A DNA stretch of 64,000 bases from Megalobrama amblycephala (lineage: Eukaryota > Chordata > Actinopteri > Cypriniformes > Xenocyprididae), in the NCBI RefSeq assembly GCF_018812025.1, contig NC_063054.1, positions 36,965,396 to 37,029,395 on the forward strand. Direction: 5' to 3'. Each line of letters opens with the position of its first letter. Position 1 is the first letter of the stretch. The notes beneath the pieces were generated by a model. The model was not told where the DNA came from and did not search any database. It saw only the letters and a list, made by a program, of their open reading frames with translations. Shown here piece after piece: positions 45,190 to 56,350 of the stretch. The position numbers and the translations under genes were made by a program.

Positions 45190-46317
45190 TTAAAGGGTTA
45201 GTTCACCCAAAAATGAAAATGATGTCATTAATTACTCTCCCTCGTGTCGTTCTAAACCCGTAAGACCTTCATTCATCTTCAGAACACAGTTTAAGATATT
45301 TTAGATTTAGTCCGAGAACTTTCTGTCCCTCCATTGAAAATGTATGTACGGTATACTGTCCATGTCCAGAAAGGTAATAAAAACATCATCAAAGTAGTCC
45401 ATGTGACATCAGTGGGTTAGTTAGAAGTTTTTGAAGCATCGAAAATACATTTTGGTCCAAAAATAACAAAAACTATGACTTTATTCAGCATTGTCTTCTC
45501 TTCCGGAATCCTTTCCACTGAATTGATTCCATTGAACTGATTCCATTGAATTGATTCCATTGAACTGATTCCATTGAATTGATTCCATTGAACTGATTCC
45601 ATTGAATTGATTCCATTGAATTGATTCCATTGAATTGATTCCATTGAATAGATTCCATTGAATCCTTTCATCTGTCGGCGTTGGTAATGCACTTTTAAGT
45701 CGCCGTGGTTGTTTTTGGCGATTAGGACATCTGCGACATGCACAATTACGCACCATTTTAAAAAATATAGCAATACCAAAATACAAACAATGTAGAATAG
45801 CTTGAATACAGCGTGCGTCTCCCTCAGACTGTAAACGAAGCTCGGGCGCATCAGATAACACGTCAGCAGCGTCACTGCGGAGTCGTGAACCACACTCCGG
45901 AGCAGAAGGGGGCTGTAATGCACCAATAAGCTGGATGCCAACCGCCGTAAAACAGGAAAGAAGAAGAAGCGGAGTCATGAACGCGGATTGACAACAGACC
46001 CGGAAGAGAATACAATGCTGAATAAAGTCCGTAGTTTTTGTTATTTTTGGACCAAAATGTATTTTCGATGCTTCAAAAACTTCTAACTAACCCACTGATG
46101 TCACATGGACTACTTTGATGATGTTTTTATTACCTTTCTGGACATGGACAGTATACCGTACATACATTTTCAATGGAGGGACAGAAAGCTCTCGGACTAA
46201 ATCTAAAATATTTTAAACTGTGTTCTGAAGATGAACGGAGGTCTTACGGGTTTGGAACGACATGAGGGTGAGTCATTAATGACATCATTTTCATTTTTGG
46301 GTGAACTAACCCTTTAA
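45190..46317. mobile_element. Long-TIR TTAA element (about 310-bp arms)
   Basis: The left arm 45190 to about 45500 (TTAAAGGGTTAGTTCACCCA onward) is mirrored almost completely by the right arm, about 46007-46317 (ending GGGTGAACTAACCCTTTAA). Distinctive paired blocks include GTCCATGTGACATCAG (about 45398) with CTGATGTCACATGGAC (about 46096), and ACGGTATACTGTCCATG with CATGGACAGTATACCGT. Both ends carry TTAA. Arm identity is high, so the insertion is fairly young. The unique centre holds a 14-bp minisatellite and a GC-rich segment, but no transposase. Confidence 0.85.
45513..45666. repeat. 14-bp minisatellite (GATTCCATTGAACT), about 10-11 copies
   Basis: GATTCCATTGAACT and GATTCCATTGAATT units alternate. 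The sequence has no stop in the minus-strand frames, so it produces artificial repeats of the type QWNQFNGINSMES in two overlapping open frames of 165 and 174 codons. These are not genes. Confidence 0.9.
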
Positions 46318-46559
46318 CAGTGTAAATAAGTCAGAATGCATGAAATAGCATTACACCCCCCCTTTAAGATTGAATGCACATTTTGATGTTTCCGTTCAGC
46401 AGGGTTTTTTTTATGCCACATAAAAATATGTGGTGATGGTGACAGAATCACCATTTTTGATACTTTAAACACATTAAGGTTGACTGCAGGAAAACTGCTT
46501 TCAGCACGGCCTCACACGCTACAAACAGATGGAAAACAATAAGTGGGGGGAAAAAAAGA

Positions 46560-47060
46560 AAAAAGATCAGGATTAATTAGCACGTTTGTCAGTTTGCAGG
46601 AAACACAGTATCGGTTTCATGCCCTTCGCATTTGCCCACCACCTGTTGAACATGATGATTAGGGTGATGTCTATGGGCGGCTCGTAGAGTGGGTAAATGA
46701 GTGTGTGTTGGTGAGGAACAGGAGGGGCTTTTGTCATATTTATATCAACAATGTCGGACAAAACACTCTAATTATCCCCTTCTGGCCCGGCTCGTCTTAC
46801 GGCTCCCAGTCCATTTGCCGTCCTGTCCCAGGGCCAGACTCCACAGTCCGCTGTCCTTAAGCACATCCTAATGACAGCTCTCTTTCAGTCCACAGGCTTT
46901 ATAATTGCACAGGCTAACTTACAGACATTATGTGGCATTAGTCCAGAGAGCTCATAAAGGGGGGTCACGGGCAGGTCTGCTGGCCGATCACAATGCATGT
47001 GGCCTCAATAAATCTCCTAAGTGACAACAGCGAGAGGTCATATTGCTCAGATTGGAAGGG
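46560..47060. other. GC-balanced unique island, candidate conserved non-coding element
   Basis: A non-repetitive stretch with AT-core motifs set in GC-rich context: GATTAATTAGCACG (46571), CTCTAATTATCCCC (46766) and GGCTTTATAATTGCACAGGC (46895). No coding potential. It resembles homeodomain-rich vertebrate enhancers by composition. Confidence 0.35.
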
Positions 47061-47831
47061 GGCGAGAGATGGACTAGACTGGAGCACCAGAGGAAAGCGC
47101 AGATTCTCATTTCTGAGCTGAATAAAAAATATCTGTATTATTGTCATTCTAATATCTTTAACAGGGTTTTTCCTGTGCCAAAAATTGTCTTCAGTGATGG
47201 CGGACAAACACTGCCATCCACACACAGTACAAAGTACCCGTCCCATGTGAACTGCAAGGCCAGTAAATCCAAAATAAATGCAAAGAAACAGTTCGCAAAA
47301 TTAACTTATCCTATTCATTCATGTCAGGACAGATCATAAAACAAAGTGCTTAGAACTTTTTTAAAATCTTTAAATTTTCACTGAGTGACTGATTTGTAAA
47401 GTTAGTAATAAAAGGAACACATTACATAGAAAAAGTGGCAGATCGTTCCCTCCATTGTTATGGTTATCACTATCAATCGGATTCAATCGTGCATTTAAAT
47501 ACGGCTGTCAATCAGGGCTTGACATTAACTTTTTTGCTCACCAGCTACTGTGGCTAGTCATTTTTGAAAAGTTTTCACTTTCCACAATTTTGACATCGAT
47601 ACCATGAGGAAAAACGGCCATATAGATATTTTAATATCTCAAAATTTTGCAGCAGGTTTATTAGGCTGCTGTCACTTTAAGACCTGATGCACGGATCCAT
47701 TATACTGTTACACATGCGTTTTCTTTCTCAACTGTTTACGTTCACTAAAACATAACTGACTGTGTTTATGCGAACACTCACCAAGACCGGCATTTTGACA
47801 TTATTTTGTGTGTATTTGACTGTTTAAGCAC

Positions 47832-49281
47832 TAGTGTTGTCAAAAGTACCGGTACTTCGGTACCAAGTCGGTACTGAAATTTTGAAAATGTGACGATACC
47901 CGCATTTCTGTAGTACCGGTAGTACCGAGAATCCGGGTATATTCGGTACCCACTGATAGGACTGTGGCAGTAGGCTATTTACGTGAATATGACACGAGTG
48001 AAGCACAAAGCTTTGTTTACAGAAGAAATAATAGGTTAGCAATTAAATGTGACTTCGCAGCCATGGAAACATTTTGGTTAATGCCGAATGAGAGAGGTAC
48101 GCGAGTCCATACATTTAAGCTTCGTATTCTGTTTTCCGAATCGCGATCTGGTCACCCGATTAGCAGAGAATTTAACAATATTCCATTAGTTATTCCACCA
48201 AACATCTGTTTCTTTTCCCAAATCTTTACTCACGCAGCGGATTATAAACGTTTCTTTCATTCGCATTTAGGCCTATTATAGGCTATTCGCATTCTTTACT
48301 GTGGTAAAGTAGAAAAAACACCGTAGGACAAAACCTTTTTGCTTGCACGTCAGTTTCTATTTAACAGAGTTTGTGCTTGTTATTAGACTTTAAGGCACGT
48401 CAAGTTTATTTGTATAGCGCATTTCACACACCAGTGATTTTTACTTTCGTTTTCTCTGGCAGCGCTAAATCAAACATAGCCTGAATGGCTTGCCCCTGCG
48501 GAGGATAAAACACGCTCTTCAGACCTTTTACATCAAGCGTCAGTTGTTTGTAACATCAGGATATAACGTGAAGATATTATTAAAGAGAAATGGTCTCTTT
48601 CCTGCTCGTGTCCCACATCCCTCTCAAAGCGCAAAGCGGCTATATCAAAGTAATAACGGGACTTTGGCTATATGACGCGTCTTTGTGTGGAAATAAAAAA
48701 CGAATGCTTTTTGAAATAATATTTAACTTTCTTATTATTTAGGTTACCATTATTTACCGATATTTATTTCATAGTTTTACAGGCTGTAGTGTGTTGTTTC
48801 TCTGACGGAATAGCTAAAATAAACACGCACGTCTGTTACCCCTGTTGAAAAAATGAGCATATGCTGGTAAAGTAGGTTTTGAAGCTGGTATGCTGGTTTG
48901 AGCTGGTTTATGCTGGTCCAGGACCATCTTAGGACTAGCATGGACCAGTAGGACCAGTTTAGGACCAGCATTTGACCAGCATACAGCTTCAAAACCTACC
49001 TTACCAGCATATGCTGGTTTTTTCAACAGTACACGATGGATGTTTGAGCATTTTTTTTTTCTTTTTCCAAAATGTATTTATTTGAGGTAGCCTATATATA
49101 CACACAAACACACACACACACACACACTCTAAATCATATTTAATGTTTTTAAAATAGGCTATATAAAATAGTAAAATAGTTCCAATAGATTTTGCTGTGG
49201 TACCGAAATTGGTACCGAGAACCGTAACATTTTCATGGTATCGGTACCGACTACTGGAATTTTGGTACCGTGACAACACTA
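47832..49281. mobile_element. Nested hAT-like element with 8-bp target-site duplication
   Basis: The ends TAGTGTTGTCA (47832-47842) and TGACAACACTA (49271-49281) are inverted repeats flanked by identical TTAAGCAC (47824-47831 and 49282-49289). GGTACC-rich subterminal repeats (GTACCGGTACTTCGGTACC on the left, GGTATCGGTACCGACTACTG on the right) are typical. The interior holds another palindromic MITE at 48842-49029. Open frames of about 100 codons inside (for example 47964-48281) show no transposase motif. Confidence 0.88.
48842..49029. mobile_element. 188-bp palindromic MITE (GCATATGCTGGT type)
   Basis: CTGTTGAAAAAA (48842) pairs with TTTTTTCAACAG (to 49029), and the fold continues through CATATGCTGG and GGTAGGTTTTGAAGCTG-like arms almost to the centre (TGCTGGTCC / GGACCAGCA). 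The heptamer TGCTGGT or its complement recurs throughout. This is one of the most common cyprinid foldback MITEs. Confidence 0.85.
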
Positions 49282-50958
49282 TTAAGCACAATAAGCAGCA
49301 AAAAATAACTCAATTTAGTACTGAGAGTCGGCTTTATGTGGCACACTTTGGGTGTGAGCACAAAATCTGCGGGAATGAGTAAAATTATTTGCAATATGCG
49401 CAGTCCCACATTGAAATTCAAGCACTGTAACACCAACGATATTCATCTGGAGCAAATGAGCTAGTAGGACTGACTGGGTTACACGCCACTGCTGAAATCC
49501 ACCCGAATTTGATGGGTTGGCAAGTGTTAATGTCAGACCCTGCTAGAACTTTGCAATGTGTAGTTAGCAGCATGAAAAACAAATTATACTGTATTATACA
49601 CAGAGAAAATGATTGCTGCCATTATAATCACTGAAGCTGTCAATCACAAGGCGAGGTACACAAAGCTGAGCTCATGCAAAAACTCCCGTTATAATCAATG
49701 AAGCTGTCTATACTGTGCAATGAATCTCTTTATTGACATTGTGTTTATACTCTGTTGGTTATAATGCAAGCATTTGTGAGTGTGCAGAACTTGTGCTGAG
49801 CAAATGCTCTGACGTTTTGAGTGGTGTTGAGCAGATTCTGACTAACTTGAGCACATCTGATTGGCCGTTGTGTTCAAGCGCTCAACAGATACGTCTGTGA
49901 TTGGCTGCAAATAGAAACCTTTGATGCTTTTCACAGAGCGCTTACACAAACATTCACTGCCGGCTATCAGCGGGTATTGCGGTACTGCAGAACGGCAGTA
50001 TTAAAGGCACACTATGTACATTTTCGCCACTAGAGGTCGCTTATTCAAAACAAAGGCGTAGCTTGACGATGCCTTGATTTCACAGAATTATGCCGCAGTC
50101 GCTGCTTCTGCTTCTTCCGGTCAAGCGTATGTGGGGTAACGCAGCACTGTTTATCATATTAGATATACATTTGTGTGTTAAAAGTTGTTATAGTGCTACT
50201 CTGCGTATGAGACACTTGTTGCACACTGCAGTAAGCTAGATCGATATTAGGCATGGTAAAACATATAAATCAAGAACGAGATTCAAACAATAAGACTTAC
50301 TGTGTTGAGCTATATAACATGATTAGTTTTCTGTCGATGAATGTATCCAAACAGTTTCTCACCTGTCTAATAAAACACATAATATATTAAAGTGTCTTTG
50401 GTGTTTCCATGGTTTCTACAAAATAAAACGGGTAATGCGGGTATGATGTCACTGATAGGTGACGCATGGACACGATCCGTGTCCCGGTTAAAATAGCTTA
50501 TTTCTCTCGATTTAAACATTCTTGAAAACATTTGGAATAATGTAAGTACACAACATATATAACACTGTTCTAGTGATTTTTGGATATTTTAATATCCAAA
50601 TATTAATCCACAATATTTTAGCCACAATATTTTCATATTGTGGCTTTTAAATGATCAAATAAGTCTTTGGCGGGACAAAGATTCATTCAAAATCCCTGCT
50701 TAATTAACAGATATTTTACTCAGTTTTTTTTTTTATTATTATTATTTTTTATAAATTTTCATTAGATTTTTATTACCGTTATACAATCATTTAAAAACAT
50801 TTGATTGATTAAATGATTTTTTGGTCCATTTAAATCAACATAAATTAAAAATACAACAATCGTGTGGTTTGATGATGCTAAGAAGGTGCGTGGAATGATG
50901 GGATTTGTTGTCTTCTACTCAACCGCTGACGGCCATCAATCAGACGGAAAGATAAATC

Positions 50959-50976
50959 ATGGATTTAACGGATGAG
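50959..50976 (+). other. Possible short first coding exon (six codons)
   Basis: ATGGATTTAACGGATGAG (MDLTDE) is followed directly by a strong donor GTAAAG at 50977. The preceding sequence (GACGGCCATCAATCAGACGG at 50930) is GC-richer, like a 5' UTR. A nested transposon begins 13 nt downstream, and no acceptor or following exon was recognised. It could be the start of a gene captured or disrupted by the surrounding element, or chance. Confidence 0.2.
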
Positions 50977-50989
50977 GTAAAGTTTTATA

Positions 50990-52401
50990 AATGTGACCTG
51001 ATCCAGCAAAATGAGTCACAGTGACCCAAATTTCAAAATTGAGATTTTGGTATCAATGGAAAGATGAGACAATAAGCTTTAAAATTTGACCTAGTCAAAG
51101 TCATACCTTGAATGGTTTTAAAGATATACCCATTTGAATTATGGTCGTCTGCACTCTTTTTCCAATTAAAAACCTGAGAAAATCGCTTTTAAAGTTTTTT
51201 TTGCCCGTTTTTTTGTTGATATCTTTCAAAATCCATTGCATTTAAAGGGATAAACTATTTATTTTACAGCTTAATTTGACCAAAGACATTTTTATATATA
51301 TATAAATGCTATTAAACCAGGTTGATCGAAGCTCAAATTATTTTTAAGTATTTATTTGAATTAACCCTTTAAGACCTGAAGGCTTTTTTTTTTTTCTTCT
51401 TCTTTTTTTTCTCTGAGCGACACACACAAAAGTAAAGACTCATAACTCCAAAACTCTAGCAAGGAGAGTCAAAAGGTAGGTATCATTTGATAGAAAACAT
51501 TTTAAATTTTAAGAAAATATAAATTACATTACATTTGGACATTCTTGCTGAGAAACAGCAGATAAAAGACAAAAAAATATATATACTTTTTTTTAAATAA
51601 TTTTCCCTTTTTTTTTAATTTGACATGGAATAACTCAGGAACACAATAAGATTGCTAAAAAAATCTTTTTTGGTGATGCTCTCCTATATGTGAGCTGCAT
51701 CTGGTTCAAATTTCGTGGTGATAGCATAAAGAATAGTTTGAAAAATTGTTTTTCATTTTTTCTGCAGCCAGGTGGCGCCAACGGGCGGTAAACTCCGGTT
51801 TCGAGGTGCTTCTCAGCACTCGTTTGGAGTTTTTCAAAATGGTGCATTAAAAAGATGAGATTCTAAGCTTTAAAGTGATATCTATTATGTGTTATTCCAC
51901 ATTGGAAAACGAACATGGATGGGTCCGGGAACATTGGATACACACTGCATCCCGGAGAGATGAGAGACATGTTTTTAGCCAAGTATGTTAAATCATTACG
52001 TGAGTAATATCTTGTGATCACCGCAATATATTATGTTAATTTTGGATTCATTTTCAGTGTGTTTACATTTCTAAGCTTTTTGATTGGTTCTATACAACGT
52101 AACACCATATTTGTAGAGCAGAGATAGTGACGTTTCAGGGGATACCAGGAAATGCTCATAAGTGACAAGAGGAGTTGAGAAGTTCATTTCCAGCGAATTT
52201 AGTAAAACCATGTCAAATTTAATAGCCATTTAAATACCTTTACTCAGTTATCTGGACTACGAAACTTTGGGAGATTATTTTTGAAAGTCTGTTCTTTGAA
52301 ATTAGCTTAAAAAAAAAATCGATGTTTTTCCACATTATCGGCCCATATCTTAAAATAGAACGTTGCGACTTCCGACTCATTTCGCCAGAGCGGGTCACAA
52401 A
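50990..52401. mobile_element. Nested element with ATGTGACC/GGTCACA ends
   Basis: AATGTGACCTGATCCAGCAA and ATGAGTCACAG (from 50990) are mirrored by GACTCATTTCGCCAGAGCGG and GTCACAAAT (to 52401). A related shorter element with the same ATGTGACC ends lies at 56617-57021. The interior is unique, AT-rich and non-coding. Confidence 0.65.
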
Positions 52402-53359
52402 TGTTGTGTTTGATGTCATAGTTTTATTATATTGAATTAGACCCGAGTAATGGAAGGTTTACAACAAAATTTTTAACACAATAATTGGGCATACATAGCA
52501 AACACGAGTTCAACGATTTGCGCGAGTAGATTACATACAAAGTCAATGCAAAGACGCGATCAGACTATGGATCAGACGTGTCCTTGCGCGGGTCTAGAGA
52601 AGCGATGCCCCACGTTTGGCGTGTATGTCCCATAATACTAATCGTGTTGATCGTTATAATGGCATACGTTTTCTGTAAAGATACGTATCAAAACAACTCA
52701 CCTGTCGAGTAAAACACAAGCGAGATTGACATCTCTTTCTAGGTGAAGTTTGTCCAGAGCTCTCTCCATCTAGAAAATGCAACACCGATATTGATCCTCG
52801 CTCTTTCTCTCCTCTTGTCCCAAACTCTTCTTGGGTCGTTTGATTGGCCCGTACGCTTACGGGAGCTGTCCTTGTCGACAGAACCAGCGGCAGATGGTAA
52901 ACAGTAATTATGTTCCATCACAATCCACCATAAAACGTGCAAGAAGTAAATACGGAACTAGTGGTTTGTTGGACGCTAGACACTACTTCCGCATGACACT
53001 GTTGTCATGTGGTTTCTACGTCAGTAAAGGCGGTAACAAAGGGTAACTGACGTCACTGTTTAGAATGGGAATTTTCTCATGATTTAGAAGTAGTTGAAAA
53101 CATTAGAGATATTGTTAGTAATCAGCTGGACAAAATATATAACACTAGCCTAGTGGTTTTTGGATATTTTACTGCGAATATCTTACAAATTGTACCTTTA
53201 ACATTTCAGTAATATGTTGTTGTTTTGTGTGGGGAAAAAAATACTCCATTGTCACAATGCAAAAAGCTTAAGTAATCACAATTTTCTTTATGCAAAATAT
53301 AGGTTAATTTCTGTATTTAATATATTAAAATTAAATTGATATATTTAAAATATTATTTT

Positions 53360-53672
53360 TTTAAATCTTTAATTAACAAAAAAAAAAAACCCAAACACAA
53401 ATGACGTTTAAATATGTGAAAAAATCTACTTTTAATATATTTTTTAAATAAAAAAGACAAACCGCAACTCAAACATTTATTCATTTTAAAAATTAAAAAA
53501 TATATCATATTTTTTAAACTTTAATTTATTATAATTTAATTGAAAATTATATTTATATATATTTAAATATATTTAAATAAACTGTTACCTATTTATATTC
53601 ACTGACATTTGAATGAAATTAATACTTATTCAGCAAGGATGCATTTAAATTGAATTTAACTTTTACATCTTC
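53360..53672. repeat. First copy of a ~320-bp duplicated AT-rich segment
   Basis: AAATCTTTAATTAACAAAAA, CAAATGACGTTTAAATATGT, TATTTATATTCACTGACATT and CAGCAAGGATGCATTTAAAT occur here and again in the same order at 55255-55590, about 1.9 kb away. An inverted third fragment lies at about 55862-55965. The segment probably derives from the MITE foldback at 54694-55866. Confidence 0.75.
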
Positions 53673-53759
53673 ATTTTCTTTATGCAAAATATAGGTTAAT
53701 TTCTGTATTTAATATATTAAAATATATCTTTTTTTGTTTGTTTTTGAAGTGAAATAATA

Positions 53760-54690
53760 TGACCTGGACATTCAGACAACTATTTGAATTTCATCTATAA
53801 TTATAGTAATATGAAACCTGTTTTTTTTTTTTTAACTTCTTTAATCGTGTAATCAACAACTGTGTTCATAATCCTTTCAGTTAAACACATTGAGAATTGT
53901 TATTGATGATAAGTTTTGTCTGGGGCAAATGATATCCACCAAAACAAGTTCCTGATGAGCTACGGAAGTCGCTAATTGGCCAAGAGCAAACAAAAACAAA
54001 ACGTTGTGCTTTTGCACCTGTGGATATCCGACCTGGCGAAGGAATTTCAGAACATCACGACAAACAAAACAAATCAAACATTCAAAGCTAAGCCCAGCAC
54101 TGATTTCATTTCAACCTGTTCGTTCACTAGCTGTAACTGTGCCCTTTCTGTGCAGGATTGATAGACTCTTTCTTTTTTCTTAGGGGAATTATTAAGTTTG
54201 CCCACAAAACCAGTGCAAATAACTCAGCGCTGACCTGCCGGATGGCTTTGGAAGGGCAACCTCCCAGAGGGAGGGCGTTCGGAGCTTAATTAGAATGTCA
54301 GGAGACACTTTCAAAGTAGTCTGAGATGAGAGTCCACTCCAATGGGAAACCTGAGCCGATCGTCTTTCCCAGTTCAAGGCAAACTGCTGAATGGGATCAG
54401 ACACAAGGAATCACAGTGAGTCAAATGGGACCCATAAAGAACAGCACATGGGGGGTCGTCTTTAACAGTTTGCATGCACTAAAATTGTAATGGTACAAGA
54501 ACATGAGCTATATTAATACATGTTCTCACAGTTTACCCGAAAGAAAATAGAGCAGTTATGTTAATGACATTACGATAAAGATCAAGAGCGGGCCACTATG
54601 GAGATTCATTTCATCTGATTGACATCAGGTTGCATCACTCAACATTTTCTGAATCCTGTGGAAAATTTTAGATTTAGATAATTAAAGAAT
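53760..54690. other. Unique sequence, no gene recognised
   Basis: A GC-richer part at 54200-54380 (ACCTGCCGGATGGCTTTGGA at 54233) has no splice-bounded open frame I can support. Confidence 0.4.
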
Positions 54691-54693
54691 TTC

Positions 54694-55866
54694 TCACTAT
54701 CATTCAAAAGTTTGGGGTTGGTAAGATTTTTTAAGTCTCTTCTGCTCACCAAAGCTGCATTTATTTGATCAAAAATACAGTAAAAATTTTGAAATATTTT
54801 TACAATTTAAATTAACAGTTTTCTGTGTGAATATATTGTAAGCTGTAATTTATTCCTGTGATCAAAGCTGAATTTTCAGCATCATTACTCCAGTCTTCAG
54901 TGTCACATGATCCTTCTGAAATCATTCTGATATGATGATTTGATGCTCATGAAACATTTATGATTATTATCAATGTTGAAAACAGTTGCGCTGCTTCATA
55001 TTTTTGTGATACATTTTTTCAGGATTATTTGATGAATAGAAAGTTATTAGAATTTTTTGTAACAATGTAAAAGTTAAATTCAATTTAAATGCTGAATAAG
55101 TATTGATTTCATTCAAATGACAGTGAATATAAATAGGTAACAGTTTATTTAAATATATTTAAATAATACTGCAAAAAATAAAATTGTATTAAGTAAATAA
55201 TAGATCATTTTAAATTAAATTATAATAAATTAAATAAAAAAATTATATATTTTTTAAATCTTTAATTAACAAAAAAAAAACCCAAACACAAATGATGTTT
55301 AAATATGTGAAAAAATCTACTTTTAATATATTTTTTAAATAAAAAAACACAAACTGCAACTCAAACATTTATTCATTTTACAAATTTAAAAATATCATAT
55401 TTTTTAAACTTAATTTATTATAATTTAATTAAAAATGATGTATTATTTACTTAATAAAATTTTATTTTTTGCAGTATTATTTAAATATATTTAAATAAAC
55501 TGTTACCTATTTATATTCACTGACATTTGAATGAAATTAATAATTATTCAGCAAGGATGCATTTAAATTGAATTTAACTTTTACATTGTTACAAAAAATT
55601 CTAATAACTTTCTATTCATCAAATAATCCTGAAAAAATGTATCACAGAAATATGAAGCAACGCAACTGTTTTCAACACTGATAATAATCAGAAATGTTTC
55701 TTGAGCAGCAAATCATCATATCAGAATGATTTCAGAAGGATCATGTGACACTGAAGACTGGAGTAATGATGCTGAAAATTCAGCTTTGATCACAGGAATA
55801 AATTACAGCTTACAATATATTCACATAGAAAACAGCTGATTTAAATAGTAAAAATATTTCACAATT
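54694..55866. mobile_element. 1.17-kb foldback MITE (GTCACATGATCC core in both arms)
   Basis: The left arm starts CACTATCATTCAAAAGTTTG (54694) and carries CTGTGATCAAAGCTGAATTT (54856) and CAGTGTCACATGATCCTTCT (54898). The right arm carries their complements at about 55735-55800, out to TAAAAATATTTCACAATT (about 55849). Inner parts also pair: AAGTAAATAATAGATCATTT (55193) with its counterpart near 55435. The right terminus is missing at 55866, where an inverted fragment of the 53360 segment is joined. Confidence 0.7.
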
Positions 55867-56017
55867 AAATGAATAAATGTTTGAGTTGCAGTTTGCCTTT
55901 TTTATTAAAAAAATATATTAAAAGTAGATTTTATCTTCACATATTTAAACAACATTTGTGTTAATTTTTCTCTTTGAAAAGTAAGTCACTTGCATGTTTT
56001 GTTCCTCATTTTTCCAG

Positions 56018-56350
56018 CCTTCCACGACGGCTCCACTGGTAGCATCTCGCTGAGGTCAAGTCGTTTTCGTGACGGCCTCCCTGAAGCGGCAGCTGGCCAG
56101 GATAAGGTTACGATTTCACCTGCGCACTGCAGTAACGCAGGAACTGGCGTGTCATTGAGGAGCGGGTAATTATTCAACACGTCAGACTGCGATGCCTGCA
56201 ATGTTAATTACGCCTCGGGCTGCTCTCCGGGCAGAGAGATTAAGCCCGGGAGCAAAGGAGCGGCGCTCATTACGGTCACACCAGCGCAACATGTGCAGGG
56301 GACAGCGAACTCCCGCACGGTCCCTGAACGAGTATCCAGTTCGCCACCAG
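56018..56350. promoter_or_regulatory. GC-rich island with TAAT cores, candidate enhancer
   Basis: About 330 bp of unique, GC-rich, CpG-containing sequence in an AT-rich desert. Homeodomain-type cores are evenly set in it: GGGTAATTATTC (56164), GTTAATTACGCC (56203), GAGATTAAGCCC (about 56238) and GCTCATTACGG (about 56265). Open frames on both strands overlap and are unlikely to be coding. This combination is typical of conserved vertebrate enhancers, but conservation cannot be checked here. Confidence 0.4.

Larger units (their letters stand above)
44142..46367. mobile_element. Composite TTAA-bounded element hosting two nested MITEs
   Basis: TTAAAGTGGGGTATCACACA (44142) and the inverted ACACCCCCCCTTTAA (ending 46367) form the outer ends, each with TTAA, the target of piggyBac-type transposons. 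GC-rich interior sequence (GGTGTGGGCGGAGCTAAAGA at 44324) is typical of such fish elements. Nested inside are a GCTGCGTCTCATTTCG-type MITE (about 44688-44940) and a long-TIR element (45190-46317). Open frames of 60-140 codons here overlap on both strands and match nothing I know. Confidence 0.6.
47513..49542. mobile_element. Outer element with CAGGG...GACATTAAC ends
   Basis: CAGGGCTTGACATTAAC (47513-47529) is mirrored by GTTAATGTCAGACCCTG (49526-49542). The element is interrupted by the hAT-like insertion 47832-49281; sequences such as CTCACCAGCTACTGTGGCTA at 47548 belong to this host family. I did not find a target-site duplication for the outer ends. Confidence 0.65.
50001..53201. mobile_element. 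3.2-kb TTAA-bounded element, split by a nested insertion
   Basis: TTAAAGGCACACTATGTACA at 50001 and the inverted TTACAAATTGTACCTTTAA ending 53201 are terminal repeats with TTAA at both ends. A second copy of the family begins at 62176 and shares GCCACTAGAGGTCGCTTATT, TTGTTGCACACTGCAGTAAG-like and GGTGTTTCCATGGTTTCTAC-like blocks. The motif TAGTGATTTTTGGATATTTT at about 50572 recurs as TAGTGGTTTTTGGATATTTT near 53152, so the centre is repetitive. It contains the nested element 50990-52401. Confidence 0.6.

Noticed and set aside
45417..45978. Two overlapping minus-strand open frames of 174 and 165 codons
   Set aside because: Both run through a 14-bp minisatellite inside a non-autonomous transposon, in different frames over the same DNA. 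No domain is visible.
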